Part shown: in pieces, positions 1 to 13,054 of the stretch
Numbering within the stretch: the first letter of the stretch is position 1
How the letters are laid out: every line of letters starts with the position of its first letter
Origin: Acanthacorydalis orientalis
Taxonomy: Eukaryota; Arthropoda; Insecta; Megaloptera; Corydalidae
NCBI GenBank assembly: GCA_034766995.1
Contig: CM068317.1
Coordinates: 20,000,714 to 20,064,713 of the forward strand
Length of the DNA: 64,000 nt
Reading direction: 5' to 3'
The notes under the pieces: generated by a model
Seen by the model: the letters and a program-made list of their open reading frames with translations, nothing else
The model's database searches: none
Told to the model about the DNA's origin: nothing
Program-made: the position numbers and the translations under genes

Positions 1-1280
1 CAGTGTATAATTGCATGTTGATAATATACTGATAAATTATGTGAAAGTTTGAAGATGTTTTAGAAATATCTATATGTAAATAGAATGTATCGAGAAAAAA
101 ATGATTATGAATGGATTGTATGTAAACTCAATTAGTTACTTAATATGTTTATTGTGTAGGTAACTTTTAATGTCTATTATATCTAAACAAATAATAATAC
201 AGTAATGACAACAAAACATGTGTAATATTATTATGTATTCTGTATTAGTGAATAATAATAATTCTTAATAACCAATCAGTGAAGCTTCCTCTTCTAAACA
301 CTTCAGTGTTGTTATGTATACTTTTATATGCAAATCGTTTAAAATGTTGAATATAACATTTTTATAAAATTGAATTATAATTTTTTACTTTTATTTTAAT
401 ATTATTAAATATTATTTAAATATTAAAGTTAAGATTTTAATCAATTTCTTTAGTATTATTTTTTTAAATATTGTAAATAATTACACTTTATTATTTATAT
501 ATTTTTTTAATAACTGTAAATCAATCTGTTAATTTATTTAATCAGTCATGTTAAAATATAAATAATGAAAGTTGTTACGTTTGTATTTTTATATTAAAAA
601 AGAGTAACTTATCTGTTCGTTCATAACAGTTTTAGATTTATTTTTTTGTCGAAATTTATTATATTTTTCTGAATACTACTAGTTTTATTTGTTTACAACT
701 GTAGCATAAATACGGCATAGAAACAAATTTTTTGACATTTGTAATGGTATCTCAGATTACTTTACTCTTGTAAATGTTAGAAGCATAGGGCCTCCGGATT
801 GGGTGCGCAATTTAACTTGGTTCATTTGGCTCGAAAATCAAAATGAGGCGAACATGTTATATTTAAATTATTTTAAGAAATCATCTTAGGTTTTTATTAT
901 TTTGATATTTAATTTATTTTAAGAAGAACGGCTAAAATGTGTTCACAGGAACTCATACTGTTTAATGGTTTGAGATATTGAAATGAAACAAAAAAAAGGA
1001 AGCTTCAAATTCTATATATTTATTTTTATTATAATCACTATCATTGTCAATACACTTTTGCCACGTATAAAGTATTTCTACATTCCTCTAGTGAAGAAAT
1101 CTAGTTTTGTTCTTCCAGATAATCATTCATGAAAAATCTTAATGATGACCAAATTGTTCTTTATGATTAAAGTACTAGCTTACACAGAATCAGACTATGG
1201 AATAAAACACTTATTAAATTTTGACAGAAATATATTGATAATAACAATAACTATGCTGAAAAATCAATATCTTATTATAA
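1..1280. other. AT-rich noncoding stretch
   Basis: No gene or clear repeat recognised. A short less AT-rich patch near 785-845 stands out slightly but matches nothing I know. Open frames here are short and low in complexity. Confidence 0.5.
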
Positions 1281-1465
1281 AGTTATGTTACTTATTCTTG
1301 AGCTCACTTTTTGAACTTTTTCTTCCGCTACCGGTTTTGTTTATCGACATCTTCAGGTAAATACTTGAGCGAATAATTATTCATCTGAAGATGTCGATAG
1401 ACAAAGCTGATAGTGGAAGGAAAAATTCAAATAATAACCTCAAAGATAAGAAAAATAACTTAAAA
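1281..1465. repeat. imperfect fold-back (inverted repeat), arms about 80 bp
   Basis: The left arm (about 1281-1358) pairs with the right arm (about 1381-1465) around a loop of roughly 20 bases. The best-matched core is the reverse complement pair ATCGACATCTTCAG (left) and CTGAAGATGTCGAT (right). Pairing continues outward through the CTTCC/GGAAG and TTGAA/TTCAA blocks with scattered mismatches, about 70-75% overall by eye. It could be a decayed MITE, a fold-back element or a hairpin transcript. The short frames at 1142-1360 and 1391-1624 are judged to be chance. Confidence 0.6.
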
Positions 1466-3129
1466 TCTAGGTACACAGGTGTGAAAGAAATTACAATATT
1501 ATTTAAGAGATTATATTCCAAAACTTTTTTCTTTTATCTCAATATTTCAGACCATTTAACATTTATGAGCTATCTATGTAAAAATTTAGCTACGTTTCGT
1601 ATGATAATTGCACATTTAGGATAAGCAAGTTTGTATAAACATATCGTACTACATTATTATGAAATTTATTAAAAATATTTCGAAATCACTTGTGTGAAAC
1701 ACAGAAGTCTCGAAAGGTTTTTGAAAAATATACAAAAATATTCATCAAACAAAGTATATCAGCGAAAATATATATATAGGAGACGATGTAAGAATTATAC
1801 AATATTGAATTGTTATTATAAATGTTATAACTGAATAAGAATATTGTTTGAAATAACTTACTATATTAATCCAAGAAAATTACTCGAGAAAACTTACCTG
1901 AAACAAAAAAAAAACCATTATTATAATTTTATAAAAAAAATAATTGAAACTTTTACAATTGAAGCATGAAAAATAAATTTAGTATTCTGACTGAACAAAG
2001 TATAGAAAAAATATGTTGATTAACATGAAATAACAATTTTGTCACAATAAAAAATGTGTTCAAAAAAAACTTACAAGATTTGCTTCTTCAAGCAGGTGTG
2101 TTTGGAATAATTAATGTATATAACCATAATTTGTCGAAAATGATTAACTGTCAAATTAGTATACAAATATATTTATTATACTGAGTTTCATAGATCGAAA
2201 AAGAATTCATTTTGAACTTATTACATGTTCTAAATAGTATTTTTATTTTATTTTTAATTTAAGATGTTGTTGAGACCATTAAGTCCTAGAAATAAATTGT
2301 TTCAACAGCGAATAATAATTTATATTATAGAGCTAGATTCGAATTTATTATTTATTACTTAATTGTTAAAAATATTATTTATTGCTTAATAGTTAATGAT
2401 TGTATTCCCATACTTAAAAAGTAACTTTTGATTCATAGAAATTAACTTGTGTCAAAAAAATGTTTTATTTTTATATATTAATTTTTGCACTTCTTTTTGA
2501 TAGATTTACTGGCATACATTGTTTTTTAAATACTTTTTCAATATATTTCAAGTGTTTTGTAAAAATATGAAATTTAATTAAATTTATTGAAAATAAATTG
2601 AAAACAAGAAATTATAATATGTAAAAATATAGAAAAATAACTAAGTAGTGTATGATTATGAATTATAACCAATTATAAAAAATATTTGATTATTAATCAT
2701 ATGGACGAGTAAAGAAAAAAATTAAAATTGGTTTTATGTAGTTATTGATTTAATAACCAATTTTATTTGTATTTTTTCATGTAGGTATTTTGTGAAAAAT
2801 GATAGAATCACAATTGTAATCCGATACAGTGACTAAATCTACTTTAATCTATGTATTAGTATCCCAAATTAAAAAAAAATCTTATACAGAAAGATTTTCA
2901 ATGGCAGCAGTTATGATTTAGATATTGTCATTAAAATGTGAAAAAGAAAACAGAAGGGATTCTGTTTTAGATATTGTAATGAACATACTTTTGTAGTACT
3001 TGGGGTTGAATTCAATGTTAAAAATTGTTAATCTTGAGCTTAATCGGACATGTTTATTTGAGTAATTATGTTCTTTCAAATGTACTAATTATCCCAATGT
3101 GCAGTCAAATTTCTCTATTTTTATTAGTA
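1466..3129. other. AT-rich noncoding stretch
   Basis: No recognisable gene, RNA or transposon. Homopolymer A/T runs dominate. Confidence 0.5.
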
Positions 3130-3683
3130 TTAAATTGGTAGAAAAATAATTGCGGTTTATGAGCTTCAAAAACATATACTTTTTTCTCAGGTAGCTGTTT
3201 TAAGTGGGCCGGAACTGTTGGATGACTAACGCCTAACTTTTATGTAAGCTGTCGAATTGTTGTGCGTTGTTCTGATTCAACTAACGTCTTTAGTTGGTTG
3301 TTATGAACTGAAAAAGAACGCCCGCTACGTACTTCATCTTCAAGGCTCTCGTCCTTAGCACGAAATTTTTGAAACCACCATTGCATCGTACACTCCTTAA
3401 CAGTACCCACATTAAAAGTATCGTTTAGTTTACAGGCAGTTTCTGCTGCTTTGCCATCCGTTTTGAATTCATATAAAAATAGTTTCTTTTTTCAATCTTT
3501 AATTCAATATTCCAATTTAAAGTAAATTTAATAATAAAACCAAAGTTGATGTTACGAAAATACAGACTGAAAAATGCAATTTAAAATGATATTAAATGAA
3601 TACGATGAAATAACAATTTTATTAGAAAAAATAAGATTAGAATACAAAAAACAAAACCCGCAATTATTTTCCTAGTAACCTAA
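3130..3683 (-). mobile_element. mariner-derived deleted element, copy A
   Basis: A 554-bp internally deleted mariner read on the minus strand. Its plus-strand left end is a slightly mutated terminal repeat (TTAAATTGGTAGAAAAATAA) and its right end finishes in AACCTAA. The minus-strand middle (about 3480-3200) encodes the N-terminal helix-turn-helix part of a mariner transposase, with remnants of the WWFQKF-type motif and frameshifts. It then jumps straight to the 3' end, without the DDD catalytic region. Same family and deletion junction as the copies near 7.4, 9.5, 12.5, 26.4, 37.6, 43.6 and 46.4 kb. Confidence 0.85.
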
Positions 3684-5338
3684 TACTAACAATCACCAAG
3701 GTTATTAGGATATCGTTACTTACTATATCATAATATCTTTTAGTAATATCGTTTCAAAATAATATAATAAATTATAAAGTTTATAATGTACATTTTTATG
3801 AAATTAAAAAAGACACAAACAAATAATTATATTGACCTAACTACAAGATAAATTAAAAATAATGTGTACTACATATGATGCATTACTGATTTATTTTTGT
3901 GACATATTGTAAGAGTTCAGATTTGTAAACTGGAGAATTTTAAAAATTGTAACAGGCAGAAGTGCGCATACTAGAAAATAATTTACTTAAAATAATTTTC
4001 TATTTGCATATTTGTACAACATACCAATTAACTGTTAAAATAACCTAAAAATATTCCAACTTAAAAAATGTTCATTTGTTGATACTTACAGTGTTTATAA
4101 GAACTAATTAGTAAAATAAATACACACCACCGATTGGAATTATAAAAAAAATGTTAATTAAAAACATACACATTTAAAACTGTTCTCACATAACCTCGAT
4201 AAAAACTTGTGAATTTTTATTACCTTATATTAAAATCTATATAATTTTCATTTATGAAGAAATCACATGTTTATAATATTAATAGATTTATCAATTTATT
4301 CCGATAATTGCTAACGAAAGCGGTGATTTATTGTTTATTGGAATAATTATATATGCTTTGATGTTTAATTATCTTATTAAAGAGCGCAATAAATTAATAA
4401 ACACATACGTATTTTTTAATTATAGTTTCAGAAAAAAAATGATGTTTTTCAAGAAAAGACATGCCGTAGTGGTAAATTTATTTATATGATTACCATTGCG
4501 TCCAGCTGTTTTAATCTACTGCAATATTGTACCACCCATGAAGGTGTTATTGATCGTGAATTACAACAACTGACATCCTTTTAGATAATTATTGTCCAGA
4601 GCATTGCGTATCACACATTGCTGCTAATGTATTAAAAAATATATTTTTTCTTTTGATAATAAAACAGGACTGTTGAAAGTAATGAATAATAACATTGATA
4701 CGAAATCTTAATACCATTTCCTTAATTATTAAATAATTATTTTGTTACTTGATATGAATAACATCGGGATAAATTAAAATAATAATTAGTAATGGTTCTG
4801 TGATATCTGTTCATGATCTTAAAAATGTTAAATTTATTCAAAACGAAATTCAGTATGTAATAATCTTTATTACTTCAAGATAATTTTAAGCAGGTAATTT
4901 TCAATTAAGTTCTTTTTAAGTAAGGAAGTAATAGTTGTTATCTTGTTAACAAATATTTATTACGTGGAAACGTTGGGCTAAAATATATTTTATAATTGTA
5001 AATAGCACGATTCTTTAACTCTTGATTTATATTCATAAATAATTAGTAATAGGAACTTATATTTTCGTTTAAATTTATATGAATAAAAGTAATCAGGTGA
5101 TTAAAATCATGAAAATAATGCTTAGTAAGTAACTTTTGGCGTAAAAAAATAATTGTTTAGAAGCACTTTTCAGTACGTTTCGCTACTTGGCTTTGAAAAG
5201 GATGTAGGTATTTGATTTTTAAAAATGAGTATATTCAAATATATATTTAAAAATAAAGTAGACATATTTTGAATTATTATGCCCTCATTTATCTTGTCGT
5301 ACAAAGAAACTATAAAATAGGAATAGTAGTAAAAATGA

Positions 5339-5340
<2 letters not shown>
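3684..5340. other. AT-rich noncoding stretch
   Basis: Nothing recognisable. Very AT-rich, without a credible open frame or terminal repeats. Confidence 0.5.

Positions 5341-5373
<33 letters not shown>
5341..5373. repeat. (TG)n(TA)n microsatellite
   Basis: Three TG repeats run into about 13 TA repeats. Confidence 0.95.
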
Positions 5374-5624
5374 TGAAGACTTACAGGACAGACTCTTATT
5401 TATAGTTTATAAGTTGAACAAGGGAGATAAAGAGGCAATAAATTTGTTTTTATTAAATAATTTTTATTCTTTATAACTATAATTTTTTTATAGAAAATGA
5501 AAAATTATAAAAGGTAGAAAATTAATTGTCTAGTGATTAAAAAGGATGTTTTTTATATATAGAACTGATATGATGTTGCAATCGAAAAAATATAGATGCG
5601 CTTCTATGTCTTTAATACATTTGC

Positions 5625-6325
5625 TACCAGCCGTCACATATGTGTGACACAACAGTTTGTTATGACCTCGGTGTCGCATATGTGCGACAGCTCTGACTGG
5701 TCAGTTTATGATTGCATGTTGAAACTTGTTGTGCTCTTAACACAATTTTCAAGCTCTAAAACAGTAAAATATAAGAAGAAAGTGCTTGGTCTGAGGTTAT
5801 ATTACATTGTTTAGGGTTTGAACAGCAAACTTTTTTTCACTTATTTGACGTGGCAATTTGGAACGCATTTTGGTTGTACAATGAAGTTCATTATACTAAA
5901 ATGAATTATTTAGAGTTTATAAGTGATTTTTCCTGTAAATTACTGCATTCTCACAGCAAAATAGCTATGTTTCCATGTAGCAACAATTCAAATATACAGA
6001 ACTTCCTGGAAAAATTGGAGAAATGACTTAGATGACTTAAATGAGTATGTGACAACAACAAGCGGTGTACAGCTAATTTCTACGCTTATGAAATTTGTAA
6101 AATAACAATGGACAACCAACTGGGTGATGCATTGATCATTGTTTTAAAATTTATCATAAAAAATAAATGTATGTATTTCACTTTGAAAAATTGTATTTAT
6201 TTAGTTTTTGTTTTTCAATCCTTTTAATTTCCTTTTAATTTAATGTGTCACATATATTTGACACATGAGTTACAACAGAATTTTTTTATCTAAAGCCCAG
6301 CGTCACATATGTGTACCAGTTTATA
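5625..6325 (+). mobile_element. piggyBac-like remnant with palindromic subterminal repeats
   Basis: Two palindromic motifs built on CACATATGTG lie at the left (about 5635-5655 and 5672-5692), and two related ones at the right (about 6244-6267 and 6300-6314). Between them is a clear piggyBac transposase C-terminal fragment (5829-6026). Paired subterminal palindromes around a transposase fragment suggest a decayed, internally deleted piggyBac-type element. Exact ends and TTAA duplications were not found, so the bounds are those of the palindromes. Confidence 0.6.
5829..6026 (+). pseudogene. piggyBac transposase C-terminal fragment
   Basis: An uninterrupted frame of about 65 codons lacking its upstream part. 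It begins with the piggyBac-family signature FFHLFDVAIWNAFWLYNE, which matches the post-catalytic segment (hydrophobic helix, VAxxNA, then LY), and continues with YLEF as in related transposases. It stops at 6024. The catalytic Asp residues and the N-terminal two thirds are absent. The family call rests on this motif; the exact piggyBac clade is unknown. Confidence 0.75.
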
Positions 6326-7020
6326 AAAATTCTTATTTTACTTATTTAGAATGTTCTAAACGTATATAAGTAAAGTATATGCCATTTGATGTCATATTAT
6401 CACAAAAAAAAAATCCTGGGCTATAGTGGACGTTTTTCCCCAACACCTGTTAGTGAATGTGTGAAACCGATTTACAAAAGGCAATGATATTAGAAGTTTA
6501 TTACTAAAGATATTTTTAATTAATTAGATATAAACTCTAACATACAATCAGGATATACTATTACTTATTATAAAATTGACATTGAACTTTAAAGTATATA
6601 TCATTATTGAAATTCGTGAATATAAATATAAGAAACTATTTTTAATACAAAAAAAATAAAACATACCTAAAACAGTTCGTTCAGAAGTATATGTTGTATT
6701 GTTATACTTTTAGTATTTTGTAACGAAAATAGTTATTCACGACAGAATAATTGGAGCAACTATGAAATGATTGGCGACCAATACTTAATGTTCAACAGAA
6801 TCAACAGAGCATAGAATGGTCTGTAATGTTACAGATTAAGTTTATTTACTAGATAAAAGTGTACTTTTTAGAATCAACTGAAGGAAGAAATAAATAATAT
6901 CTTAAAATGTTTTTTGACAAGAACTCCTCCCACAAAATTTGTTAATATAACTTGTTGCAATTATTATTGCAAGATTATGAATATGAATTTATTCAAAATG
7001 ATTTAATTATTAAATGCGTT

Positions 7021-7089
<69 letters not shown>

Positions 7090-7354
7090 GTGGAACTCGG
7101 TTTTAACACGTATAGATAACTAGTTCACGGCAAAAGCGAATAACGTTATGATTTTGGTTCATGCAAATTTGCATACAAACACTCTGTTTTATAACGAGTT
7201 AGTTTCACGGGTACACCCAGCAAATTTGGTTGTCTTTCAAGAATTTCATTTTTTGCATAGTTGATAGTAGACATAATACTTTAGAACAGGTAAATAGTGT
7301 TTATTCTGCATATCCCTAAATACAAAATTATAATTTAATATTATATTAATGGTA
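6326..7354. other. AT-rich noncoding stretch with microsatellite
   Basis: Apart from the AT microsatellite at 7022-7086, nothing is recognised. A slightly less AT-rich patch at 7090-7260 has no identifiable match. Confidence 0.5.
7022..7086. repeat. (AT)n microsatellite
   Basis: About 32 uninterrupted AT repeats. Confidence 0.97.
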
Positions 7355-7870
7355 CTAGGTTGGTAGAAAATAATTTATGTTTATGACTTTCAAATTTATA
7401 AACATTTTTCTTAGCTAGATGTTTTAAGTGGTCTAGAACTGTTAAATGACTAACACCTAACTTTTGTGCAAGCTCTTGAGTTGATGTGAGTGGTTCTTAT
7501 TCAACTAACGCCTTCAGTTGGTCGTTTCGTTATGAATTGAAGGACACCTGCGACCTTCTTCATCTTCAAGGTGGTCGTTCCCAGTACGAAATTTTTGGAA
7601 CCACCATTGCACCATACATTCCTTAACAGTACCCACATCAAAAGAATCATTTAGTTTACGAGCAGTTTCTGCTGCTTTACTACGCATTTTAAACTCATAC
7701 AAAAAAATTTGCTCTTATTTACTTCTTTCCATCGTTAATTCATTGCATAGATATTAACATGAACACAATGAAATGACACCTTCATTGAAAAAATTTAAGG
7801 TTCAGCATTGAAAAAATTTAATGTTTGAATTTAGAAAAGAAACACCTCAATTATTTCCTATCAACTTAAT
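7355..7870 (-). mobile_element. mariner-derived deleted element, copy B
   Basis: About 516 bp, minus strand. The ends are CTAGGTTGGTAG (left) and an AACTTAATA-type right end. It holds an open frame (7702-7514) for the first part of a mariner transposase: LYEF-type start, KAAETARKLND, GTVKE and VQWWFQKF, then an acidic EDEEG stretch. The paired-like DNA-binding domain is kept. The frame breaks after the acidic stretch and the catalytic domain is missing. Confidence 0.85.
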
Positions 7871-8720
7871 ATTTTCAACGGAATGGAAAAGATCACGCCA
7901 TGGAAAATATAGTCTGGAGTGTATAGTTCTCAGATGTATATTAAATTGAGTTTTTATGTGAATAAATTTACTGAAAAGTGATACTGACGCGTTTTTCATT
8001 CAAATAGAAATTCTGAAATTTTCCACAGATGACGTGTAATTATATTTCATCAGAAACTATTATCATATTGATTATAATAAGGCATTATCAATTTTTTGTG
8101 AGTGAAAAAAAGTTATCAGAAAAAGCAAATGTAAACTTTTTGAACCATAATGTAAATATTAAACCGTTTTAGTATGTGTTGAAAGAATGGCTTGGAAACT
8201 ACATATTAAAATACAGTAAATTTTCATAATATAATATTTTTTATGTATATAAAATGCACATTTACATAATATGATGCCCTTTTTAATATATATTTAAGAT
8301 GTAACAGATGTTTGTAGTTAATTGTACACATGTATAAAAAATAAGTGCATTAAAATAATATAGCATTTACTATAGGCAGTGTAGAATTATTATTTGCAAT
8401 TTAGTTTAATATTTTTTTTATATGCGTTTAATATTGCAGTACATGTAACCGTTCAATTTAAAAATTATTGGAACAACAAGTATGGAAATTTATCAGTAGT
8501 TTCAAAGGAGTTTCAATGCCGCTTGTGTAATTTACCAATACAAAAATGACATTGATGTATTATACGTATTAACATCTTTAAATTAATATCTATTTTAATT
8601 GAATTTTTTTAAGAACGATTTTATTTATTTTTTAAATCAATACTAAATTAATTTATAGCGTGATTCAAGGAAAGAAAAGTAATTAAGATGTACATGCAAA
8701 CAAATACGCAGATACACACA

Positions 8721-8786
<66 letters not shown>

Positions 8787-9473
8787 TGTATACCTCAGGA
8801 GTCGATCGTTAAAATTATTTTTTCAAAAAAATACGTTTTTTCTATGAACATTTTGAAATTAAGTAATTTTATAGATGTCAAAGAGATAAAATTATTAATT
8901 AACAAATACATATATATATATATATGTATATTCAGCAGGTAAAAACACATATAACCAACAAATTTTTTTTACGATGTTGTACTGAAACTTTCGATATTCC
9001 TTTATTTTATTTTAATGACATGCTAATTGATTTCAGAGTCAATCATGTGTCTTTGTATATAGAAATATTTTTGTTTAGAAATTTCTTACTATTAAATAAT
9101 AATATATTTACTTTTTATGAGAATTTTCTAAATAAAATTGTCAATAAAAAGTAGATTAATATTGTGAAGGACACTTCTGGTCTGGAATAACAAGAGTAAT
9201 GTTGAAGGTCATGTAATCGACAAATCAGTCTTTAGTTCAGATTACTTAACATATCTTAGGATGTGTTGTATCCACTATTTTGTATTTGATTTATTAATTG
9301 TGACATTCTATTAATTTTTTTTAGAATATAATGGGCGAATCATTATATATTGTTATTAATACAAATCGACGCCATATTAACGCTATTTTAAGTAAAATAT
9401 TGTGATTTAAAATAAATTCAATAATTAGATAAAAATAATGAAATTTTGATTAAAATAATTATATTAGGTTGGT
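7871..9473. other. AT-rich noncoding stretch with microsatellites
   Basis: Contains a long (AT)n block at 8723-8783 and a short one near 8908-8925. No gene seen. Open frames that read through the AT block give only poly-(Tyr-Ile). Confidence 0.5.
8723..8783. repeat. (AT)n microsatellite
   Basis: About 30 AT repeats preceded by a short ACAC run. Confidence 0.97.
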
Positions 9474-9919
9474 AGGTAAATAATTGCGGGTTTTGATTTC
9501 TGAATTATAACCTTAATTTTTTAATGAAAGTGTCATTTCATCGAATGATTTAAATATGGAAAGAAGCAAATAAGAGTAAATTTTTGTATGAGTTCAAAAC
9601 TTGAGGTAAAGCAGCAGAAACTATTCGTAAACTAAACGATGCTTTTCGTGGGGTACTGTTAAGGAGAGTACAGTACAATGGTGGTTCCAAAAATTTCGTG
9701 CTGAAGACGAAATCCTTGAGGAAGAAGAAGATAGCGGGCGTCCTTCTTTAGTTCATAACGACCAACTGAAGGTTTTAGTTGAATAAGAACCACGCACAAA
9801 AAATCGAGAGCTTGTACAAAAGTTAGGCGTTAGTCATTTAGTAGTTCTGGATCACTTAAAATAGCTAGGATAGAAAAATGTATACGAATTTAAAAACCGC
9901 AATTCTTTTCAACCAATAT
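9474..9919 (+). mobile_element. mariner-derived deleted element, copy C
   Basis: About 446 bp, plus strand, starting TTAGGTTGGT and ending in a mutated terminal repeat (CAACCAATA). From about 9556 a transposase start can be read (Met-Glu-Arg-Ser-Lys-Gln-Ile), followed by the KAAET helix. There is an in-frame stop and a one-base loss near the GTVKE motif. The HTH region runs to VLDHLK and then joins the 3' end directly. The catalytic core is absent. Confidence 0.85.
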
Positions 9920-10479
9920 AATATTTTAAATAAGTAATTAATACAATTTGAGAAAATAAATAAATCATTTTTTTTCAGTAAATACATAAATTGAAACTTT
10001 TTTTTATAATAATTTAGATATAAGTGATTATTTTGCTCAAATTACTGTTTTTTAATAAATATCCTTCTATTTTTATAGTTTTATACCGGGAAGAAATAAA
10101 CCGTTCTATTTTCATTTGGTATCAAACTGCTGGAATGTTTTTTGTCGTGAAGAAACAATACAAAGGTATGTGAGTAGATTATTAATTTTCATTTTCTGTA
10201 TTGAGAACCTTTATGACCTAATTAAATTTAATGCGAGCCATTTTAGTACTAATAGCTGTAATTTATAGAAATACTTTATAAGAGATCTGTCTTTAAGATA
10301 ATATTAATATGGTTTTAATACAAATAAAACTAATAGTTTATTATTAAATATATTTGTGTACTTTTATTTGTTTTTTAGACAAAATAACAATTTAACCTTC
10401 TTCGATACGTTAAGTAAAATGTTGAAATGTTGAGACAAATTAATTTGACAAAAGTAAAACAAGTTGAAACACTAGTTGG
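9920..10479. other. AT-rich noncoding stretch
   Basis: No feature recognised. Confidence 0.5.
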
Positions 10480-10700
10480 TATTTTACTAATGAATTTTTT
10501 ACTCGTAAACTAATTTTACTCACAAAAAATAATCTGATTAGAAATGTTCAATAATGAATTATTGATAATTTTTGATTGATGGTTTTGTGCATTTTGATGA
10601 CACTGATAACCATTGATTTTTTGTATTTAGCGTCCCGTCATAGCATCGGCACAAATAATAATCAAACATGATAAATAATCAATTATTGAACATTTTTTAT
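10480..10700. repeat. dispersed fold-back repeat, copy 1
   Basis: Contains AAATGTTCAATAAT at about 10546 and the inverted ATTATTGAACATTT at about 10684. The arms are roughly 60 bp and about 70% complementary. The left part resembles stretches near 15.5, 41.4, 52.3 and 55.6 kb (an ATGTTCAATAATTGATTATT-like core followed by a GATG(A/T)CA block). Family unknown, weakly conserved. Confidence 0.45.
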
Positions 10701-12146
10701 TTGAAAAAAATATTTTTTCATGAAATAACTGAAAAGAAAAATATACCATGGACACCAAAATTAATGAATATGTTTTATTTTCTTAAAATAATCAAAAAAA
10801 TTAAAGTACTTACTTTGGAGATTCATATTGTGTGATTTTTATATTTGTTTAATGCAATAATATTAATGCATTTAATAGTCAGATGAAATTTATAGGTATT
10901 CCATTTCTTTAATCATTTATGTATAATTTGTATCTGTTATATTAATCTTCTAATGATATCGAAAAAGATTCGTTTTTTATTTACATTAAAACGAAAAGTC
11001 GAAATTGAATATTTTTTCATGAGAAAGAAATCTAAAATTCTGAGCCATACTGGACAGTTCAAGTCAATAAAAAAAACTTAAAGTTTTATTTATGACTGAA
11101 AATGTATTAATTTGTAATAATATCTTCATTTCTATAATATTTCTAAACTCTATATTAATATATGAAATGATTTAGATAAGAAAAATAAAAAAAATATTTA
11201 AGAAACAAAAACACTTCAATAGACGATTAAATCAGTAAATGAGAAAAAGCAATTGTAAGCCTTTCTCAATTAGTCAATATATGTTTTGTTTTGAAATACA
11301 AACAAACAAACAAAAAAACATTATCTAATTGCAAATATAAATTCTAAATACTAATCTTGATATTTGCATTGAATGTATTAAGTTACGGATCGGCTAGTAA
11401 ACCAAAAGAAACATGAAATAAATTCAAACCTGTACAGATCACAAAAGATGATCTTTTTATCTGATCCACACATATGACTTACAATATAACATCATCTTAT
11501 AGGTACGTACATACGTTGACCGGCGTTTCATATAAATAGATTTACGAGTCACAAAAAATAAATGTAATAGGATTAATCTAGCTTATCATTAAAAAATATA
11601 AACTGACCAATGCTCTAAGGAAGTATCGCCAGAGTGAATTGAAACCGAACATAAAATATAAGAACGGACGGAGAACATTGCATATTACATACATATAACG
11701 ATAACGATCGCCGTTTCATTTATGTTTATCGGATACCGCGAGTTGATTGCTTTGCAGGGAAATTAATGATTTTAGATCCAACCACCCATGCGCTTAAGTA
11801 CTAAAATTCAACTCGTCTTCGTTACGTTCAGCACTCGGTTCGTTCCTTATGTGCTGCGATACACGACAGAGCTAACAAATACACAGTGTGGTCGTCTTAC
11901 CACATTCTTTGGTATTGAATCCAGAGCACCTCACTTAATACACGTTACGAAGCAGTTTCAAAACATATATTTTATATTTATAGTCGCGTCAGGTAGCAAG
12001 TTCCCTGCGTGGCTCATACAGCGTATGAGTGCTTAATATAGTAACATATTCAAATATTCGTTCGTTTCATAACTTTCGTGCCATTAAAACTATATTGAAA
12101 CGTGCGTTTTTATTAAATATGTAACATTAGCCTGTGCCATTATAAG

Positions 12147-12188
<42 letters not shown>

Positions 12189-12494
12189 GTGCAGATACTT
12201 TCTCTTTTCTCTCGTTCACACATTTTTAGAGCCATTAGTAGATTTATTTTTATATTATTTGACAATAATGACAACATTAAATTAGTTAGGTACTATAAAT
12301 TTTATACACACTTCTTAAATAAACGAATTAGAATAACGTTTTATAAACAGAACATATTTCTGTAACAGTGGTCTTCCAATTCAGGTATGGACATTTCTTG
12401 GAACGCTTTAGGTAATTTACAATTAGCTGTTATTAATTTTTAATTATAAGATTATTTTAGATTTTTAAAAAATGTATAAGAATACCTATATGAA
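10701..12494. other. noncoding stretch with a less AT-rich island (11440-12080)
   Basis: Mostly AT-rich. The island at 11440-12080 has clearly more balanced composition, with many CG-containing words (ACGTACG, CGATAACGATCGCCG). An 82-codon frame at 11788-12036 resembles no protein I know and lacks a convincing coding pattern. It could be a conserved regulatory element in the large intron or intergenic space of the zinc-finger gene, or an unrecognised old repeat. Confidence 0.35.
12151..12183. repeat. (AT)n microsatellite
   Basis: About 16 AT repeats followed by ACACATGTG. Confidence 0.95.
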
Positions 12495-13045
12495 TTAGGT
12501 TGGTAAGAAAATAATCGCGGGTTTTGTTTTTTGAATTCTAACCTTATTTTTTTCAGTAACAGTGTCATTTCATCGTGTTCATGTCAGTATCATTTTAAAG
12601 TGGACTTTTTGGTCTGTAGTTTGATAACATCGACTTTGGTTTTATTAGTAATTTTGCTTCAAAATGAATTAAATATGGAAAAGAATACGAGATTATTTTT
12701 GTATGAATTTAAAACGGGCGGTAAAGCAGCAGAAACTGCTCGTAAACTGAACAATGCGTTTGGTGTGGGTACTGTTAAAGACGTAAGGTGCAATGGTGGT
12801 TCCAAAAATTTCGTGCCTGGGAAGAGAGTCTTGAAGATGAAGAAGGTCACAGGTGTCCTTCTTTAGTTCATAACGACCAACTAAAGGCGTTATTTGAATC
12901 AGAACCATACACAACAATTCGGGAGCTTGCACAAAAGTTAGACAAAAGTTAGGCAAATTTGTCATCCAACAATTCTGGACCACAAATGGAAAAATGTATA
13001 TGAATTTGAGGGTCATAAACTAGAATTATTTTTCTAGAAACCTAA
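12495..13045 (+). mobile_element. mariner-derived deleted element, copy D
   Basis: 551 bp, plus strand, from TTAGGTTGGTAAGAAAATAA to AAACCTAA. A transposase start (Met-Glu-Lys) lies at about 12675, with LYEFKTGGKAAETARKLN and GVGTVK intact. A frameshift follows, after which the TVQWWFQKF region is read in another frame. The HTH region ends near the proline-isoleucine remnant of the HPTVLDH motif and joins the 3' terminal segment. Antisense frames at 12659-12850 and 12693-13016 are shadows. Confidence 0.88.
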
Positions 13046-13050
13046 TAATT

Positions 13051-13054
13051 ATAT

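Noticed and set aside
12659..13016. Minus-strand frames over mariner copy D
   Set aside because: They are antisense to the HTH coding remnant.
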